NCBI RefSeq assembly: GCF_013778505.1
Contig: NZ_JAAOWU010000009.1
Location: forward strand, 164,529-228,528
Direction of reading: 5' to 3'
Origin: Pseudomonas sivasensis
Lineage (GTDB): Bacteria > Pseudomonadota > Gammaproteobacteria > Pseudomonadales > Pseudomonadaceae
Length of the DNA: 64,000 bases
Below, one piece after another: positions 16,968 through 25,450 of this stretch (position 1 is the first letter of the stretch; every line of letters starts with the position of its first letter). Below the pieces are notes generated by a model that had not been told where the DNA came from, searched no databases, and saw only the letters and a program-made list of their open reading frames with translations. The position numbers were made by a program, and so were the translations under genes.

Positions 16968-17901
16968 GCGTTTCAAGCGTTGGAAGAAGCCCCTGACCAT
17001 CGCCTTCTTCCTGCTGCTGATCGTGCTGTTCACCCTGCTCGCCCGCAGGATCGACTGGAGCGAGGTGGTCCAGACGCTGGGTGATTTCAAACTGCGTACC
17101 TTGCTGATAGCAGGCGCGTTGACCCTGTGCAGCTTTATCGTCTACGCCTGCTTCGACCTGATCGGCCGCACCTACATCCGCCAGCCATTGCGCTGGAAGC
17201 AGATTCTGCCGGTGGGCATCATCAGCTACGCGTTCAACCTCAACCTCAGCGCGTGGGTCGGCGGCATCGCCATGCGCTATCGGCTGTATTCAAGGTTGGG
17301 CGTGAGCACCGGCAATATCGCCAAGATTCTGGGCCTGAGCCTGGCCACCAATTGGTTTGGCTACATGGCGCTGGCGGGCGCGGTTTTCAGCAGCGGGCTG
17401 GTGACCATGCCGCCGGGCTGGAAGCTGAGCAGCGGCGCGCTGCAAGGGGTGGGTGTATTGCTGGTGTTGGCCAGCCTGGGCTACCTGGCGGCCTGCCAAT
17501 TTTCGAAAAAACGCGCGTGGTCGATCCGAGGCATCGAGATCAACCTCCCATCGCTGCGCATGGCCTGCTTGCAACTGGCGTTGGGCGCGTTGAACTGGTC
17601 GCTGATGGCGGCGGTGATTTTTACCCTGCTGCCCGCCAAGTTGGACTATCCGCTGGTACTGGGTGTGCTGTTGATCAGCGCGATTGCCGGCGTAGTCACC
17701 CATATCCCAGCCGGGCTTGGGGTGCTGGAAGCGGTGTTTATCGGGCTGTTACAGCATGAGGCGTCGCGGGGCAGTTTGCTGGCGGGGTTGATTGCGTATC
17801 GGGCGATCTACTTCATCTGCCCACTGCTGATTGCACTGGTGATGTACTTGGGCGTGGAAGCCAAGGCCAAGGCGTTGCGGGTGAAGAAAACACCCGCCTG
17901 A
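16957..17901 (+). CDS. YbhN-like lysylphosphatidylglycerol synthase-type membrane protein
   Basis: A 314-residue polytopic inner-membrane protein of the UPF0104/YbhN family (the flippase-like part of LPG synthases), with about eight membrane helices starting at residues 14-32. The conserved segments AWVGGIAMRYRLYSRLG (about 89-105) and ITHIPAGLGVLEAVF-like VVTHIPAGLGVLEAVF (about 246-261) are present. The start at 16957 overlaps clsB; the ATG at 16942 lies further inside it. With ybhP and clsB it forms the E. coli-like gene trio, suggesting a role in moving or modifying anionic phospholipids. Confidence 0.85.
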   Translation: MKAERFKRWKKPLTIAFFLLLIVLFTLLARRIDWSEVVQTLGDFKLRTLLIAGALTLCSFIVYACFDLIGRTYIRQPLRWKQILPVGIISYAFNLNLSAWVGGIAMRYRLYSRLGVSTGNIAKILGLSLATNWFGYMALAGAVFSSGLVTMPPGWKLSSGALQGVGVLLVLASLGYLAACQFSKKRAWSIRGIEINLPSLRMACLQLALGALNWSLMAAVIFTLLPAKLDYPLVLGVLLISAIAGVVTHIPAGLGVLEAVFIGLLQHEASRGSLLAGLIAYRAIYFICPLLIALVMYLGVEAKAKALRVKKTPA

Positions 17902-17906
17902 ACGAA

Positions 17907-18662
17907 CTACTGGGATTGGAGGATGCTCAACCGCTCGCCGACCACCATCTCGGTGATCCAGTCCACCAGGATCGAGGTGTAGGCCTGTTGGGACACCGGA
18001 TCGCTGAGGGAGTGGTCAGCGCCATCGATGATGCGGTGAGTCAGGGAATGGGTCTGCTGGCACGCGGCGCGGTAACTCATGATGGTGGCGTGGGGCACAT
18101 GGTCATCGGTTTCCGATTCGACAATCAGCACATCACCGGTAAACGCCGCACAAGCATGTAAGGCGCGGTTGGTCTCGGCATGCACCAAGGTGCTGCGGTA
18201 ATCCATCAAATCGACCTTATCCAGATCGCGCTTGGGCTTGAGCCATTCCTGATCGCGGTACAACGCCGGCACACGCAGCGCCAGCCAGCGTACCGGGCGC
18301 AGCGAGGTGAGGATTGCAGCCAGGTAGCCGCCATAACTGGTGCCCACGACCGCCACCGCCGAGGTGTCGATGGCAGGATGGGCGAGCAGCCGGTCGTACG
18401 CCGCCAGCAGGTCGCGCAGGTTGTCTTCGCGGGTGACGCGGTTCAATGGAATACCGTTGCCAGCATGGCCGCGCAGGTCGAAGGTCAGGCACACACACCC
18501 CAGGCCGGCGATGCCTTTGGCCCGCTCCAGATCCCGCTCTTGGCTACCGCCCCAGCCGTGCACAAACAACACGCCCGGCACTTTGGATTTAGGGCTCAGA
18601 AAAGTGCCGCTCATTTGTTCGTCGTCGATATCGATGGAAATGGTTTCACTTCTAGCCGTCAT
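17907..18662 (-). CDS. Alpha/beta hydrolase (dienelactone-hydrolase/prolyl-peptidase type)
   Basis: A 251-residue soluble hydrolase. The oxyanion-hole segment FVHGWGGS (33-40), the nucleophile elbow GTSYGG with Ser109 (107-112), an acid in ESETDDHVP (Asp186 or Asp187) and the catalytic His217 in DGADHSL form a full triad. The substrate is unknown; esters or amides are expected. Its 5' end overlaps the DUF3182 gene stop by 11 bp, so it is translated together with that ATP-grasp-like protein. It is convergent with ybhN-like, with only 5 bp between the stops. Confidence 0.82.
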   Translation of the reverse strand: MTARSETISIDIDDEQMSGTFLSPKSKVPGVLFVHGWGGSQERDLERAKGIAGLGCVCLTFDLRGHAGNGIPLNRVTREDNLRDLLAAYDRLLAHPAIDTSAVAVVGTSYGGYLAAILTSLRPVRWLALRVPALYRDQEWLKPKRDLDKVDLMDYRSTLVHAETNRALHACAAFTGDVLIVESETDDHVPHATIMSYRAACQQTHSLTHRIIDGADHSLSDPVSQQAYTSILVDWITEMVVGERLSILQSQ

Positions 18663-19761
18663 AAGATTTAACCGTCACGTACTTGAGAAGAAAGTCGCTG
18701 TTTTCCGCGGGGCCGCGGTACACCTCAATGGCATCCGCCGGCAGCGCTTGGTCCACGTAGGTTTCTACCGAGGACACATGAATGGCTTTAAGGCCCGGGT
18801 GGTTGATGAAGCTCTGCAGCGCCGCGACTTCCGCGCTGCTGGCGCCGCCCATGCGCCAGGATTGTTCGAGCACGCCACTGCGACGCTGGCCGTGGCTATC
18901 CAAGCCTTGAACGATGTCGTAGTTGCGCCGTGAGGCATAGAAGCCGGGGTAGGCTTCATCAGCTGCCGTGTCGAAGACCTGCGCTTGCTCGATGGCCAGG
19001 CGTACGTCCTCGGGCAGATCGAGCTTAAGCAAGTCTTCGTAATAACCGGGTACGACCAGCAGCTCGGATCCCCCATAGACACCTTCGCCCTCCCCATCTT
19101 CGGTCAGGTATTGCTCGCCGCAATAGCTGAACACGTGATCGCCGATAAAACTCTGGCCCACGCTATGGGTGACCACATCATGCAGGTCCTGCTCCAACAC
19201 CACGCCTTCGTCGAACAACTGCATAGCCTCAGGCCGCGCCAGCACGTCTTTGAAGGCATCGAGGCTGTGGATAACTTCCTGGCCGCGTCCAGCGCAGGCG
19301 TGCACTGGTTTCAGGCGAATGGGCCCGTCGTTGAGCAAATGGGTGGCAGCGGGCAGTGCGTCCTTGAGCGCGAATACACTGAGGCCTTCCAACACGACTT
19401 TTTTTACCCGCTCGCAGAACAACGGCGACCATCCCTCTGGCGCCTTGGCCTCAGGGCTTAGCAAGCCATGACTGATGGCTTTGGTGCAGATGAAGTCGTG
19501 ATCGACATAGCCGCCCCACAGATCTTCGGGGCCTTTGACGTTAAGGGCGCGGGCCTGCGCCGGGCCCACAAGGGTTTGCGTGGGCAGTAAATACAGCTCA
19601 CGGCCAGCATGTTTTTGCGGATCGTAGCTGCCGCCGAATTTAAGCCCCAGAATTTGCGCCAGCCAGCGGGCCAGGGCGAGGTTTGTGTCCACTTCATGCT
19701 GAGGTGCGCCCTCTCGTGTGGAGTAAGCGACCACCCATTTTTTGCGTTGTGTCGGGGTCAT
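18652..19761 (-). CDS. DUF3182 protein, ATP-grasp-like
   Basis: A 369-residue protein I recognise as DUF3182. Although labelled unknown, its central region reads like an ATP-grasp enzyme: IRLKPVHACAGRGQEVI (about 148-164) looks like the lysine plus glycine-rich loop, GVVLEQDL (about 187-194) like the hinge that contacts adenine, and RMGGASSAEVAAL near residue 304 like a late catalytic block. An ATP-dependent ligase activity is inference. The start at 19761 is chosen over the upstream ATG at 19797, whose 12 extra residues look non-coding. It overlaps the downstream alpha/beta hydrolase gene by 11 bp, implying a joint pathway. Confidence 0.78.
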   Translation of the reverse strand: MTPTQRKKWVVAYSTREGAPQHEVDTNLALARWLAQILGLKFGGSYDPQKHAGRELYLLPTQTLVGPAQARALNVKGPEDLWGGYVDHDFICTKAISHGLLSPEAKAPEGWSPLFCERVKKVVLEGLSVFALKDALPAATHLLNDGPIRLKPVHACAGRGQEVIHSLDAFKDVLARPEAMQLFDEGVVLEQDLHDVVTHSVGQSFIGDHVFSYCGEQYLTEDGEGEGVYGGSELLVVPGYYEDLLKLDLPEDVRLAIEQAQVFDTAADEAYPGFYASRRNYDIVQGLDSHGQRRSGVLEQSWRMGGASSAEVAALQSFINHPGLKAIHVSSVETYVDQALPADAIEVYRGPAENSDFLLKYVTVKSYDG

Positions 19762-19932
19762 GCGTCCCCCTTGGCCGTCCGGCCATGTGTGTATCAAGAA
19801 GGCTGCAGGGATCAGGCCAAAACACGGAGGGGCGGGACCGGTTTGAAATCAATCAGTTACTGAAAAACCGATGGCATTTGGCCTGTTTTATTCTGCACGA
19901 CGAGGCGTCAAGTGCGCGGCGTTCTGCACGAT

Positions 19933-20892
19933 TCACACGCCAAAACGGCTGCGATAATCACTGGGCGCCAGACCTGTGATTTTCTTGAAAATGGCGCGAA
20001 AGGCGCTGGGATCCTGATAGCCCACGGTCCAGGCGATATGGTCGATGGTGCCGTTGGTGAACTCCAACATCTGCCGCGCCTTGCCCACACGCAGGTGCTG
20101 GCAGTATTCGGTGGGTTTCAAGCCAGTGGCGCCGCGAAAGCGCCGCAGGAAAGTACGTTCTTCCAACCCCGCCTCTTGCGCCATGGTCGCGACGGACACA
20201 TCTACCGCCCCGCTGGCTTGCAACCAATGTTGGACCTTGAGAATGGCCGCGTCGCCATGACCGAGGATCGGCGCAAAGTTACTGCCGCACTGGCTGGCGC
20301 TGTCGCTGTGTTCGATGACCAAGAACCGCGCGGTGTCGGCAGCGATGCTCGGCCCCATGAGACGGTCAACCAGACGCAGGCCCAGTTCGGACCACGCCAT
20401 CAGCCCGGCCGTAGTAATCAGGTCGCCGTCATCGACAATAGGTTTGTCCGCCTCCAGGCGCACGGAGGGGTAACGTGCGGCAAAAGACTTGGCGGAAGAC
20501 CAATGGGTAGTAGCGCTGCGCCCATCCAGCAAGCCACTGCGCGCCAGCATGATCGAGCCGATACAGACGCCACCGAGTACGGTCCCCGTCGCGTGCTGCT
20601 GACGAAGCCACTCCAGCAGCGCAGGCGGCGCTTGTTCTTCGGTGAACTCACCAATCGACGGGGGCACCAGCACGGCCATCATCGGCTGGTCGGGGCCTGG
20701 GTGGCTGTCGAATACCCTTTTCGGCGAGCCATCGGCACTTACCTGCCAATGACTGATACGCAGCAGCGGCAGTTGTGCAGACTGATGCTCGGCCGCAATC
20801 CGGTTGGCCACGCCGAACAGGTCGGTCAGGCCATGCACGGCGGCCAATTGCGCCCCTTCGTAGATCAACACGCCCAGCTCAACAACAGCCAT
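19933..20892 (-). CDS. GlxA-family transcriptional regulator (DJ-1/PfpI-like plus AraC HTH)
   Basis: A 319-residue regulator. Residues about 1-190 form a class I glutamine amidotransferase/DJ-1-like sensor, with GGVCIGSIMLARSGLLDG containing the nucleophile-elbow cysteine; residues about 215-319 form an AraC-type double helix-turn-helix with the conserved block IAWTVGYQDPSAFRAIFKKITG. Start at 20892 (MAVVELGVLIYEG); the upstream ATG at 20928 adds 12 unlikely residues. It is divergent from the cysteine hydrolase at 20989 across 96 bp, a layout in which the regulator usually controls the neighbour. Confidence 0.88.
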   Translation of the reverse strand: MAVVELGVLIYEGAQLAAVHGLTDLFGVANRIAAEHQSAQLPLLRISHWQVSADGSPKRVFDSHPGPDQPMMAVLVPPSIGEFTEEQAPPALLEWLRQQHATGTVLGGVCIGSIMLARSGLLDGRSATTHWSSAKSFAARYPSVRLEADKPIVDDGDLITTAGLMAWSELGLRLVDRLMGPSIAADTARFLVIEHSDSASQCGSNFAPILGHGDAAILKVQHWLQASGAVDVSVATMAQEAGLEERTFLRRFRGATGLKPTEYCQHLRVGKARQMLEFTNGTIDHIAWTVGYQDPSAFRAIFKKITGLAPSDYRSRFGV

Positions 20893-20988
20893 TGTCAGTT
20901 TTCCCCCTGTTATTGTCGGTGCAGCCAATCCCCGGCGCCGGCGCCAGCTAAGATACTGGGCCCATCAACCCATCACGAGGCAATACCC

Positions 20989-21552
20989 ATGGCCAAGCAA
21001 GCGCTCATCCTAATCGATATCCAGAACGACTACTTCCCCCAGGGCAAGTGGCCGCTTGATGGTGTGGAAGCTGCGGCGGACAAGGCTGCGCAGGTGCTCA
21101 AGGCGTTCCGCCAGGCAGGTGATGCGGTGATTCATGTGCGCCATGAATTCACGTCCGAAGATGCACCGTTCTTCACGCCTGGGTCACAAGGCGCGCAGTT
21201 GCATCCAAAGGTACTGAACGAAAGCAATGAGCCTGTGGTGCTTAAACATTTCGTGAACTCGTTTCGTGAAACCAATCTGCGCGCCTTGCTGGAACAACGC
21301 AGCATCACCGAACTGGTGGTGGTCGGCAGCATGAGCCATATGTGCGTCGATGCCGTGGTGCGGGCCGCAGCGGATCTGGGCTACAAGGTCACGGTGATTC
21401 ATGATGCCTGCGCCACCCGCGATCAGGAGTTCAACGGGCAGGTGATTCCGGCCGCGCAGGTGCATGGCGCGTACATGGCCTCGTTGGCGTTTGGGTATGC
21501 GGGCGTGGTGTCGGCGGAGGAGTATTTGAAGGCGCAAGCAGCGGCGGCGTAA
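20989..21552 (+). CDS. Cysteine hydrolase, isochorismatase family
   Basis: A 187-residue cytosolic hydrolase of the nicotinamidase/isochorismatase superfamily. The catalytic triad is visible: Asp10 in LILIDIQNDY, Lys86 in VVLKHFVNSF and Cys119 in GSMSHMCVDA, with the usual cis-peptide region just before the Cys. The substrate is unknown; amide or N-carbamoyl compounds are typical. The start at 20989 gives the canonical beta-strand start MAKQALILID, with ACGAGG upstream as RBS. Divergent from the GlxA-type regulator, which probably controls it. Confidence 0.87.
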   Translation: MAKQALILIDIQNDYFPQGKWPLDGVEAAADKAAQVLKAFRQAGDAVIHVRHEFTSEDAPFFTPGSQGAQLHPKVLNESNEPVVLKHFVNSFRETNLRALLEQRSITELVVVGSMSHMCVDAVVRAAADLGYKVTVIHDACATRDQEFNGQVIPAAQVHGAYMASLAFGYAGVVSAEEYLKAQAAAA

Positions 21553-21572
21553 ACGCTGCTTGCCTGGGTGTT

Positions 21573-22334
21573 TTAGCGGGTCGCGATAATAAAGAGGCGC
21601 GGGAACGGCAGTAACACGGTGCCATCGGCCAGGGCTGGATACGCCTGGGCAATCCGCGCCTGATATTCCTGTAGAAAGGCGGCTTTTTCACCATCGGTCA
21701 AAGGCGCAAGGAATGGACGTAATCCCGTGCCCTTGAACCACTCCACCACAGCCCCGTGATCCGCCAACGGGTGCAGGTAGGTCGTGCGCCATACGTCAAC
21801 GGCAGCGCAGTGCTTGCTCAGCAACTCGTAGTAGTAGCTCGCCGCGTACCGCTCATTGTGTTTGACCGTACCAAGCTTTGCAGACCACGGGCCCTCAGCC
21901 GCGACTTCACGCGCAAGCCGGTGTGCAGGCTCATCGAGGTTGTCCGGGGTTTGCACTGCCAGCGTGCCGCCGGGCGTCAGTTGGTTGACCAGATGAGGGT
22001 AAAGCGTGCTGTGGTTGGGCACCCATTGCAGCGAAGCGTTGGCCAGGATCACGTCGAATTTTTGCGCGGGACTCCAGGCGCCGATATCGGCCAGTTCAAA
22101 GCTCAATTCCGGCAGGCGTTTGCGGGCGTCGATCAACATATCGTCGGAGCTGTCCATGCCGATGACATGTGCTTGAGGGAAGCGCTCGGCCAGCACTTCA
22201 GTGGAGTTGCCAGGGCCGCACCCCAGGTCAACGGCGGTTTTCACGTCACTATTTGGAATGGCTGCAACCAAGTCACGGACCGGACGGGTGCGTTGTTGCT
22301 CGAACATCGTGTACTGCTTGGCAGACCAGGTCAT
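21573..22334 (-). CDS. tam: Trans-aconitate 2-methyltransferase
   Basis: A 253-residue SAM-dependent methyltransferase that methylates trans-aconitate, a by-product inhibiting the citric acid cycle. The signature VDLGCGPGNSTEVLAERFP (about 35-53) with acidic loop GMDSSDDML, the N-terminal WSAKQYTMFEQQRTRP and the later ANASLQWVPNH are characteristic of Tam rather than of other methyltransferases. The length matches the family (about 255). It is convergent with the cysteine hydrolase gene, 20 bp between the stops. No obvious operon partner. Confidence 0.88.
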   Translation of the reverse strand: MTWSAKQYTMFEQQRTRPVRDLVAAIPNSDVKTAVDLGCGPGNSTEVLAERFPQAHVIGMDSSDDMLIDARKRLPELSFELADIGAWSPAQKFDVILANASLQWVPNHSTLYPHLVNQLTPGGTLAVQTPDNLDEPAHRLAREVAAEGPWSAKLGTVKHNERYAASYYYELLSKHCAAVDVWRTTYLHPLADHGAVVEWFKGTGLRPFLAPLTDGEKAAFLQEYQARIAQAYPALADGTVLLPFPRLFIIATR

Positions 22335-22423
22335 CGCGGCTTTCCTTGTTCTTTGGAAGGGGCTACAGCCTAAATCGTGTGACCCATGAGGACAAATGCC
22401 AGGGCCGGAGATCTTCTATGCCG

Positions 22424-23239
22424 TCATTTCATCCGCTTCAGAAAACTCATGTACGGATCGCCATTGAGGATGAAGTCTTCGCGCATCCGGCCGTCAAGCA
22501 TGGGTTCAAGACTGGTAGGGGTGAGTAATTTGTGCTTTGGGAGACGAAACGCCTGTTCATGGTCCGAGTAGGTATACCGTTGGAAATGCAGTGCATTGCC
22601 TATCCAGTGGACGTCGTTGTAGAGGTAATGCCAGTTTTTGTCACTGGGCGTACTCAGGTAAAAAACCCCGTTCACATCTCGGGTAATTTCATACATCACA
22701 AAATTACTGGAGCTCCATTTGCCGACGTAGCGGTCCATACCCGGATGGTCGGGAATGGCTGGGGCAGCGACGAAATCACTGTCGGTGTAGGGCGTACTCC
22801 GGGCCTGCTCGGCCTTGAGCTGAGGGTAGCGTTCGCACACAGAATCGATGCTGTCGACTTTTTCAAGGTCGTACCTGATTTCCATGCCATCCGTTCGGGA
22901 AGTGAACTGCATGGCCTCGGGAGAAAAGGTCAGCACCTTCAGCTCAATGGTTTTGGTCGGTAATATCATGTTGATTAAGTCCCCATTGTCAGCCACGGAA
23001 TAAGCGACCACGTTCGTCGGTTCCCGAGTTGATTTCACGCAGTCGAAAGCGTGCATCAACAATTGGCCATCGGACCTGAACTCAGCCACGGTCGTTTGAC
23101 CTTCGTTCAATGCCTGCATGGCCCAGAGGCCGACAATCAGGTTTTTAGAAGCCTTTGGCTCAGCGTGTAACGCGGTGCAGCCGGCCGCCAAAACGACGGC
23201 CAATACGTAGCGCAGCAGTGTGTTCGACACGATGTTCAT
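22424..23239 (-). CDS. Exported protein of unknown function, 271 aa
   Basis: I do not recognise this protein. Residues 1-27 are an export signal; either signal peptidase I cuts after ALHA or the cysteine in LAAGC (17-21) is lipidated. The mature part has two similar-looking halves: GLWAMQALNEGQTTVAEFRSDGQ near the N-terminus and YVGKWSSSNFVMYEITRDVNG near residue 167, each starting with a Gly-x-Trp strand as in lipocalin-like domains. The region appears less GC-rich than its neighbours by eye. It stands alone between tam (89 bp) and the ssb terminator; recent acquisition is possible but not shown. Confidence 0.65.
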   Translation of the reverse strand: MNIVSNTLLRYVLAVVLAAGCTALHAEPKASKNLIVGLWAMQALNEGQTTVAEFRSDGQLLMHAFDCVKSTREPTNVVAYSVADNGDLINMILPTKTIELKVLTFSPEAMQFTSRTDGMEIRYDLEKVDSIDSVCERYPQLKAEQARSTPYTDSDFVAAPAIPDHPGMDRYVGKWSSSNFVMYEITRDVNGVFYLSTPSDKNWHYLYNDVHWIGNALHFQRYTYSDHEQAFRLPKHKLLTPTSLEPMLDGRMREDFILNGDPYMSFLKRMK

Positions 23240-23283
23240 CCATGACTGTGTGGGTCGGCGGTTCTCAATGCGAACCTACAAAC

Positions 23284-23317
23284 AAAAAAGCCCCAAGAGC
23301 AGGGCTCATGGGGCTTT
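23284..23317 (-). terminator. Intrinsic terminator after ssb
   Basis: Read on the minus strand, GCCCCA-T-GAGC-CCT-GCTC-T-TGGGGC forms a two-part stem followed by TTTTTT. It begins about 36 bp after the ssb stop codon. Confidence 0.88.
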
Positions 23318-23352
23318 TCGGGAAAGCTTAACGGATTGCTCCGAGCGATATC

Positions 23353-23868
23353 CTAGAAAGGAATATCGTCATCAAAGCTATCGAAATCCGGAGCCGGTTG
23401 CGGAGCGGCCTGTTGTGGCGCCGGACGCGACTCACGCTGTGGCTGCTGGCTTGGCTGTGGACGCGACTGCTGTGGACGCGGTGCCGAGTTGGACATGCCG
23501 CCCTGGCCCTGTTGATCGCCTTGTGGACGACCGCCCAGCAGTTGCATGGTGCCTTGCATGTCGACCACGATTTCAGTGGTGTAACGCTTGATGCCGTCTT
23601 TTTCCCACTCGCGGGTCTGCAGTTTGCCTTCGATGTAGACCTGCGAACCTTTGCGCAGGTATTCGCCGGCGATCTCTGCAACCTTGCCAAACATCGACAC
23701 ACGGTGCCACTCGGTTTTCTCGACCTTCTGGCCGGTTTGCTTGTCGGTCCACTGTTCGCTGGTCGCCAGACTCAGGTTGGTCACGGCGTTACCGTTAGGC
23801 AAGTAGCGAACTTCGGGATCCTGGCCGCATGTACCGACCAATATGACTTTGTTAACCCCACGGGCCAT
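23353..23868 (-). CDS. ssb: Single-stranded DNA-binding protein
   Basis: A 171-residue SSB that coats single-stranded DNA in replication, repair and recombination. The N-terminal OB fold (about 1-112) begins MARGVNKVILVGTCGQDPEVRY, then comes a Gln/Gly/Pro-rich flexible linker (about 115-160) and the acidic tail DDDIPF, which docks partner enzymes such as Exo I and PriA. It lies 9 bp downstream of the MFS gene on the same strand and is divergent, across that gene, from uvrA; uvrA-MFS-ssb is a common pseudomonad order. An intrinsic terminator follows. Confidence 0.97.
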   Translation of the reverse strand: MARGVNKVILVGTCGQDPEVRYLPNGNAVTNLSLATSEQWTDKQTGQKVEKTEWHRVSMFGKVAEIAGEYLRKGSQVYIEGKLQTREWEKDGIKRYTTEIVVDMQGTMQLLGGRPQGDQQGQGGMSNSAPRPQQSRPQPSQQPQRESRPAPQQAAPQPAPDFDSFDDDIPF

Positions 23869-23877
23869 AACGTTCTC

Positions 23878-25272
23878 CTAAGCTGGGCGCGCTGTCGGCA
23901 CTGGATTGACCAGTTGCTCAAGCGTCGCGCGATCCAATAATTCGGTGTCCAATTTGATGTAAATGGCCGCCTCTTCAGCGACCACGACTGCATCTGTTAC
24001 CCCTACGACTGCCTTCAGGCGCTCTACCAGACCGCTTTCACGGATCGCCTCAGGCGATAGCGGCAAACGCAGACTTGTGACGTAGGGAGGTTCGCGCATG
24101 GTAACAGCAAAGACCAGCCAAAGTGCAGCAAGCCCGGCGCATCCGAGGAACACAACCGACAAACCGCCATGCTGGAACATCCAGCCGCCCATGATGCCGC
24201 CCAACGCCGAGCCAAGGAACTGGCTGGTGGAATACACCCCCATGGCCGTGCCTTTGCCACCCGCCGGTGAAACTTTACTGATCAGCGAAGGCAATGAAGC
24301 CTCCAGCAGGTTGAACGCGGTAAAAAACACCACCGTCCCGATCACAAGCGCCCGAAGGCTGTCGCCGAACTGCCAGAAGAATAGTTCAGTGAGCATCAAT
24401 GTCGCTACGGCGCCCAGGAGAACTCGTTTCATTTTGCGTTTCTTCTCGCCGTAGATGATGAACGGAATCATGGCGAAGAACGAAATCAGCAGAGCAGTGA
24501 GGTAGACCCACCAGTGCTGCTCCTTGGGCAGCCCGGCTTTTTCCACCAGGGCCAGGGGCAAGGCGACGAAGCTGCACATCAGCATTGCGTGTAATACGAA
24601 GATACCTAAATCCAGGCGCAGCAGGTCTGGGTGCTTGAGCGTCGGCAACAACGCCTTGTGTGCGACACCCGACTCCCGGTGCTGCAACGTGCCGGTGGAG
24701 CGCGGCACCATAAAGGCAACGATCACGATCCCGAACAACGCCATGCCGCCGGTGGCCAGGAATAAGCCGTGCAGGCCAAAAGCACGAGTCAGCAAGGGGC
24801 CGACCACCATGGCCACCGCAAACGACAGGCCAATGGTCATGCCGATCATGGCCATGGCCTTGGTGCGGTGTTGTTCGCGGGTCAGGTCAGAGAGGAGCGC
24901 CATCACCGCAGCGGAAATCGCCCCAGCACCTTGCAGGATACGCCCGGCGATCACACCCCAGATGGAATCGGACTGCGCCGCGAGCACACTGCCGAGGGCG
25001 AAGACGATCAGCCCGAGGTAAATCACCGGACGCCGGCCAATGCGGTCGGAAATGATCCCAAAGGGGATCTGAAAAATCGCCTGGGTCAGGCCATAGGCGC
25101 CAATCGCCAGGCCGATCAGTGCGGGGGTCGCGCCTGCCAGATCCATTCCATAGGTCGCCAGTACCGGCAACACCATGAACATGCCAAGCATACGGAACGC
25201 GAACACCAGGGCCAGACCGCTTGCTGCTCGGGTCTCGCCGCTACTCATGCGTTCGCTGTGGGGATCGTGCAT
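23878..25272 (-). CDS. MFS transporter, YajR-like with C-terminal YAM domain
   Basis: A 464-residue inner-membrane transporter with twelve membrane helices (about 20-395). Motif A after helix 2, GIISDRIGRRPVIYLG (about 72-87), marks a drug:H+ antiporter-type MFS protein. After the last helix a soluble tail (about 396-464) contains a ferredoxin-like beta-alpha-beta segment, LVERLKAVVGVTDAVVVAEEAAIYIKLD, as in the YAM domain of E. coli YajR. Length is also YajR-like (454 in E. coli). The substrate is unknown. It begins 178 bp from the uvrA start on the other strand and is followed by ssb after 9 bp. Confidence 0.88.
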   Translation of the reverse strand: MHDPHSERMSSGETRAASGLALVFAFRMLGMFMVLPVLATYGMDLAGATPALIGLAIGAYGLTQAIFQIPFGIISDRIGRRPVIYLGLIVFALGSVLAAQSDSIWGVIAGRILQGAGAISAAVMALLSDLTREQHRTKAMAMIGMTIGLSFAVAMVVGPLLTRAFGLHGLFLATGGMALFGIVIVAFMVPRSTGTLQHRESGVAHKALLPTLKHPDLLRLDLGIFVLHAMLMCSFVALPLALVEKAGLPKEQHWWVYLTALLISFFAMIPFIIYGEKKRKMKRVLLGAVATLMLTELFFWQFGDSLRALVIGTVVFFTAFNLLEASLPSLISKVSPAGGKGTAMGVYSTSQFLGSALGGIMGGWMFQHGGLSVVFLGCAGLAALWLVFAVTMREPPYVTSLRLPLSPEAIRESGLVERLKAVVGVTDAVVVAEEAAIYIKLDTELLDRATLEQLVNPVPTARPA

Positions 25273-25378
25273 GGAAAAACCTCGTGTGAACCGGCGGCGA
25301 TTCTACCAGTCCCATCGATTGAGAGGGTATATGCGGCGCTTTGCCGCGCAGCTTTCATGTAAGGCTGCACCCGGCACT

Positions 25379-25400
25379 TTGACAGTGTATATTCATCCAG
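25379..25400 (+). promoter_or_regulatory. uvrA promoter -35 with degenerate LexA-like box
   Basis: A perfect TTGACA (25379-25384) is followed at once by GTGT-ATATTCAT-CCAG (25385-25400), which matches CTGT-N8-ACAG at six of eight positions. The -10 is unclear: TCTTTA at 25401 is a weak candidate, and TATACT at 25411 is too far away for this -35. SOS control of uvrA is known in E. coli; here the box is poor, so damage control remains a suggestion. Confidence 0.35.
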
Positions 25401-25450
25401 TCTTTAGCCGTATACTCCGGCATTATTTACGCCCGCCGTGCGAGGCCATC

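Noticed and set aside
22335..22423. Terminator for the orphan gene or promoter for tam
   Set aside because: No convincing stem with T-run or -35/-10 pair found in the 89 bp.
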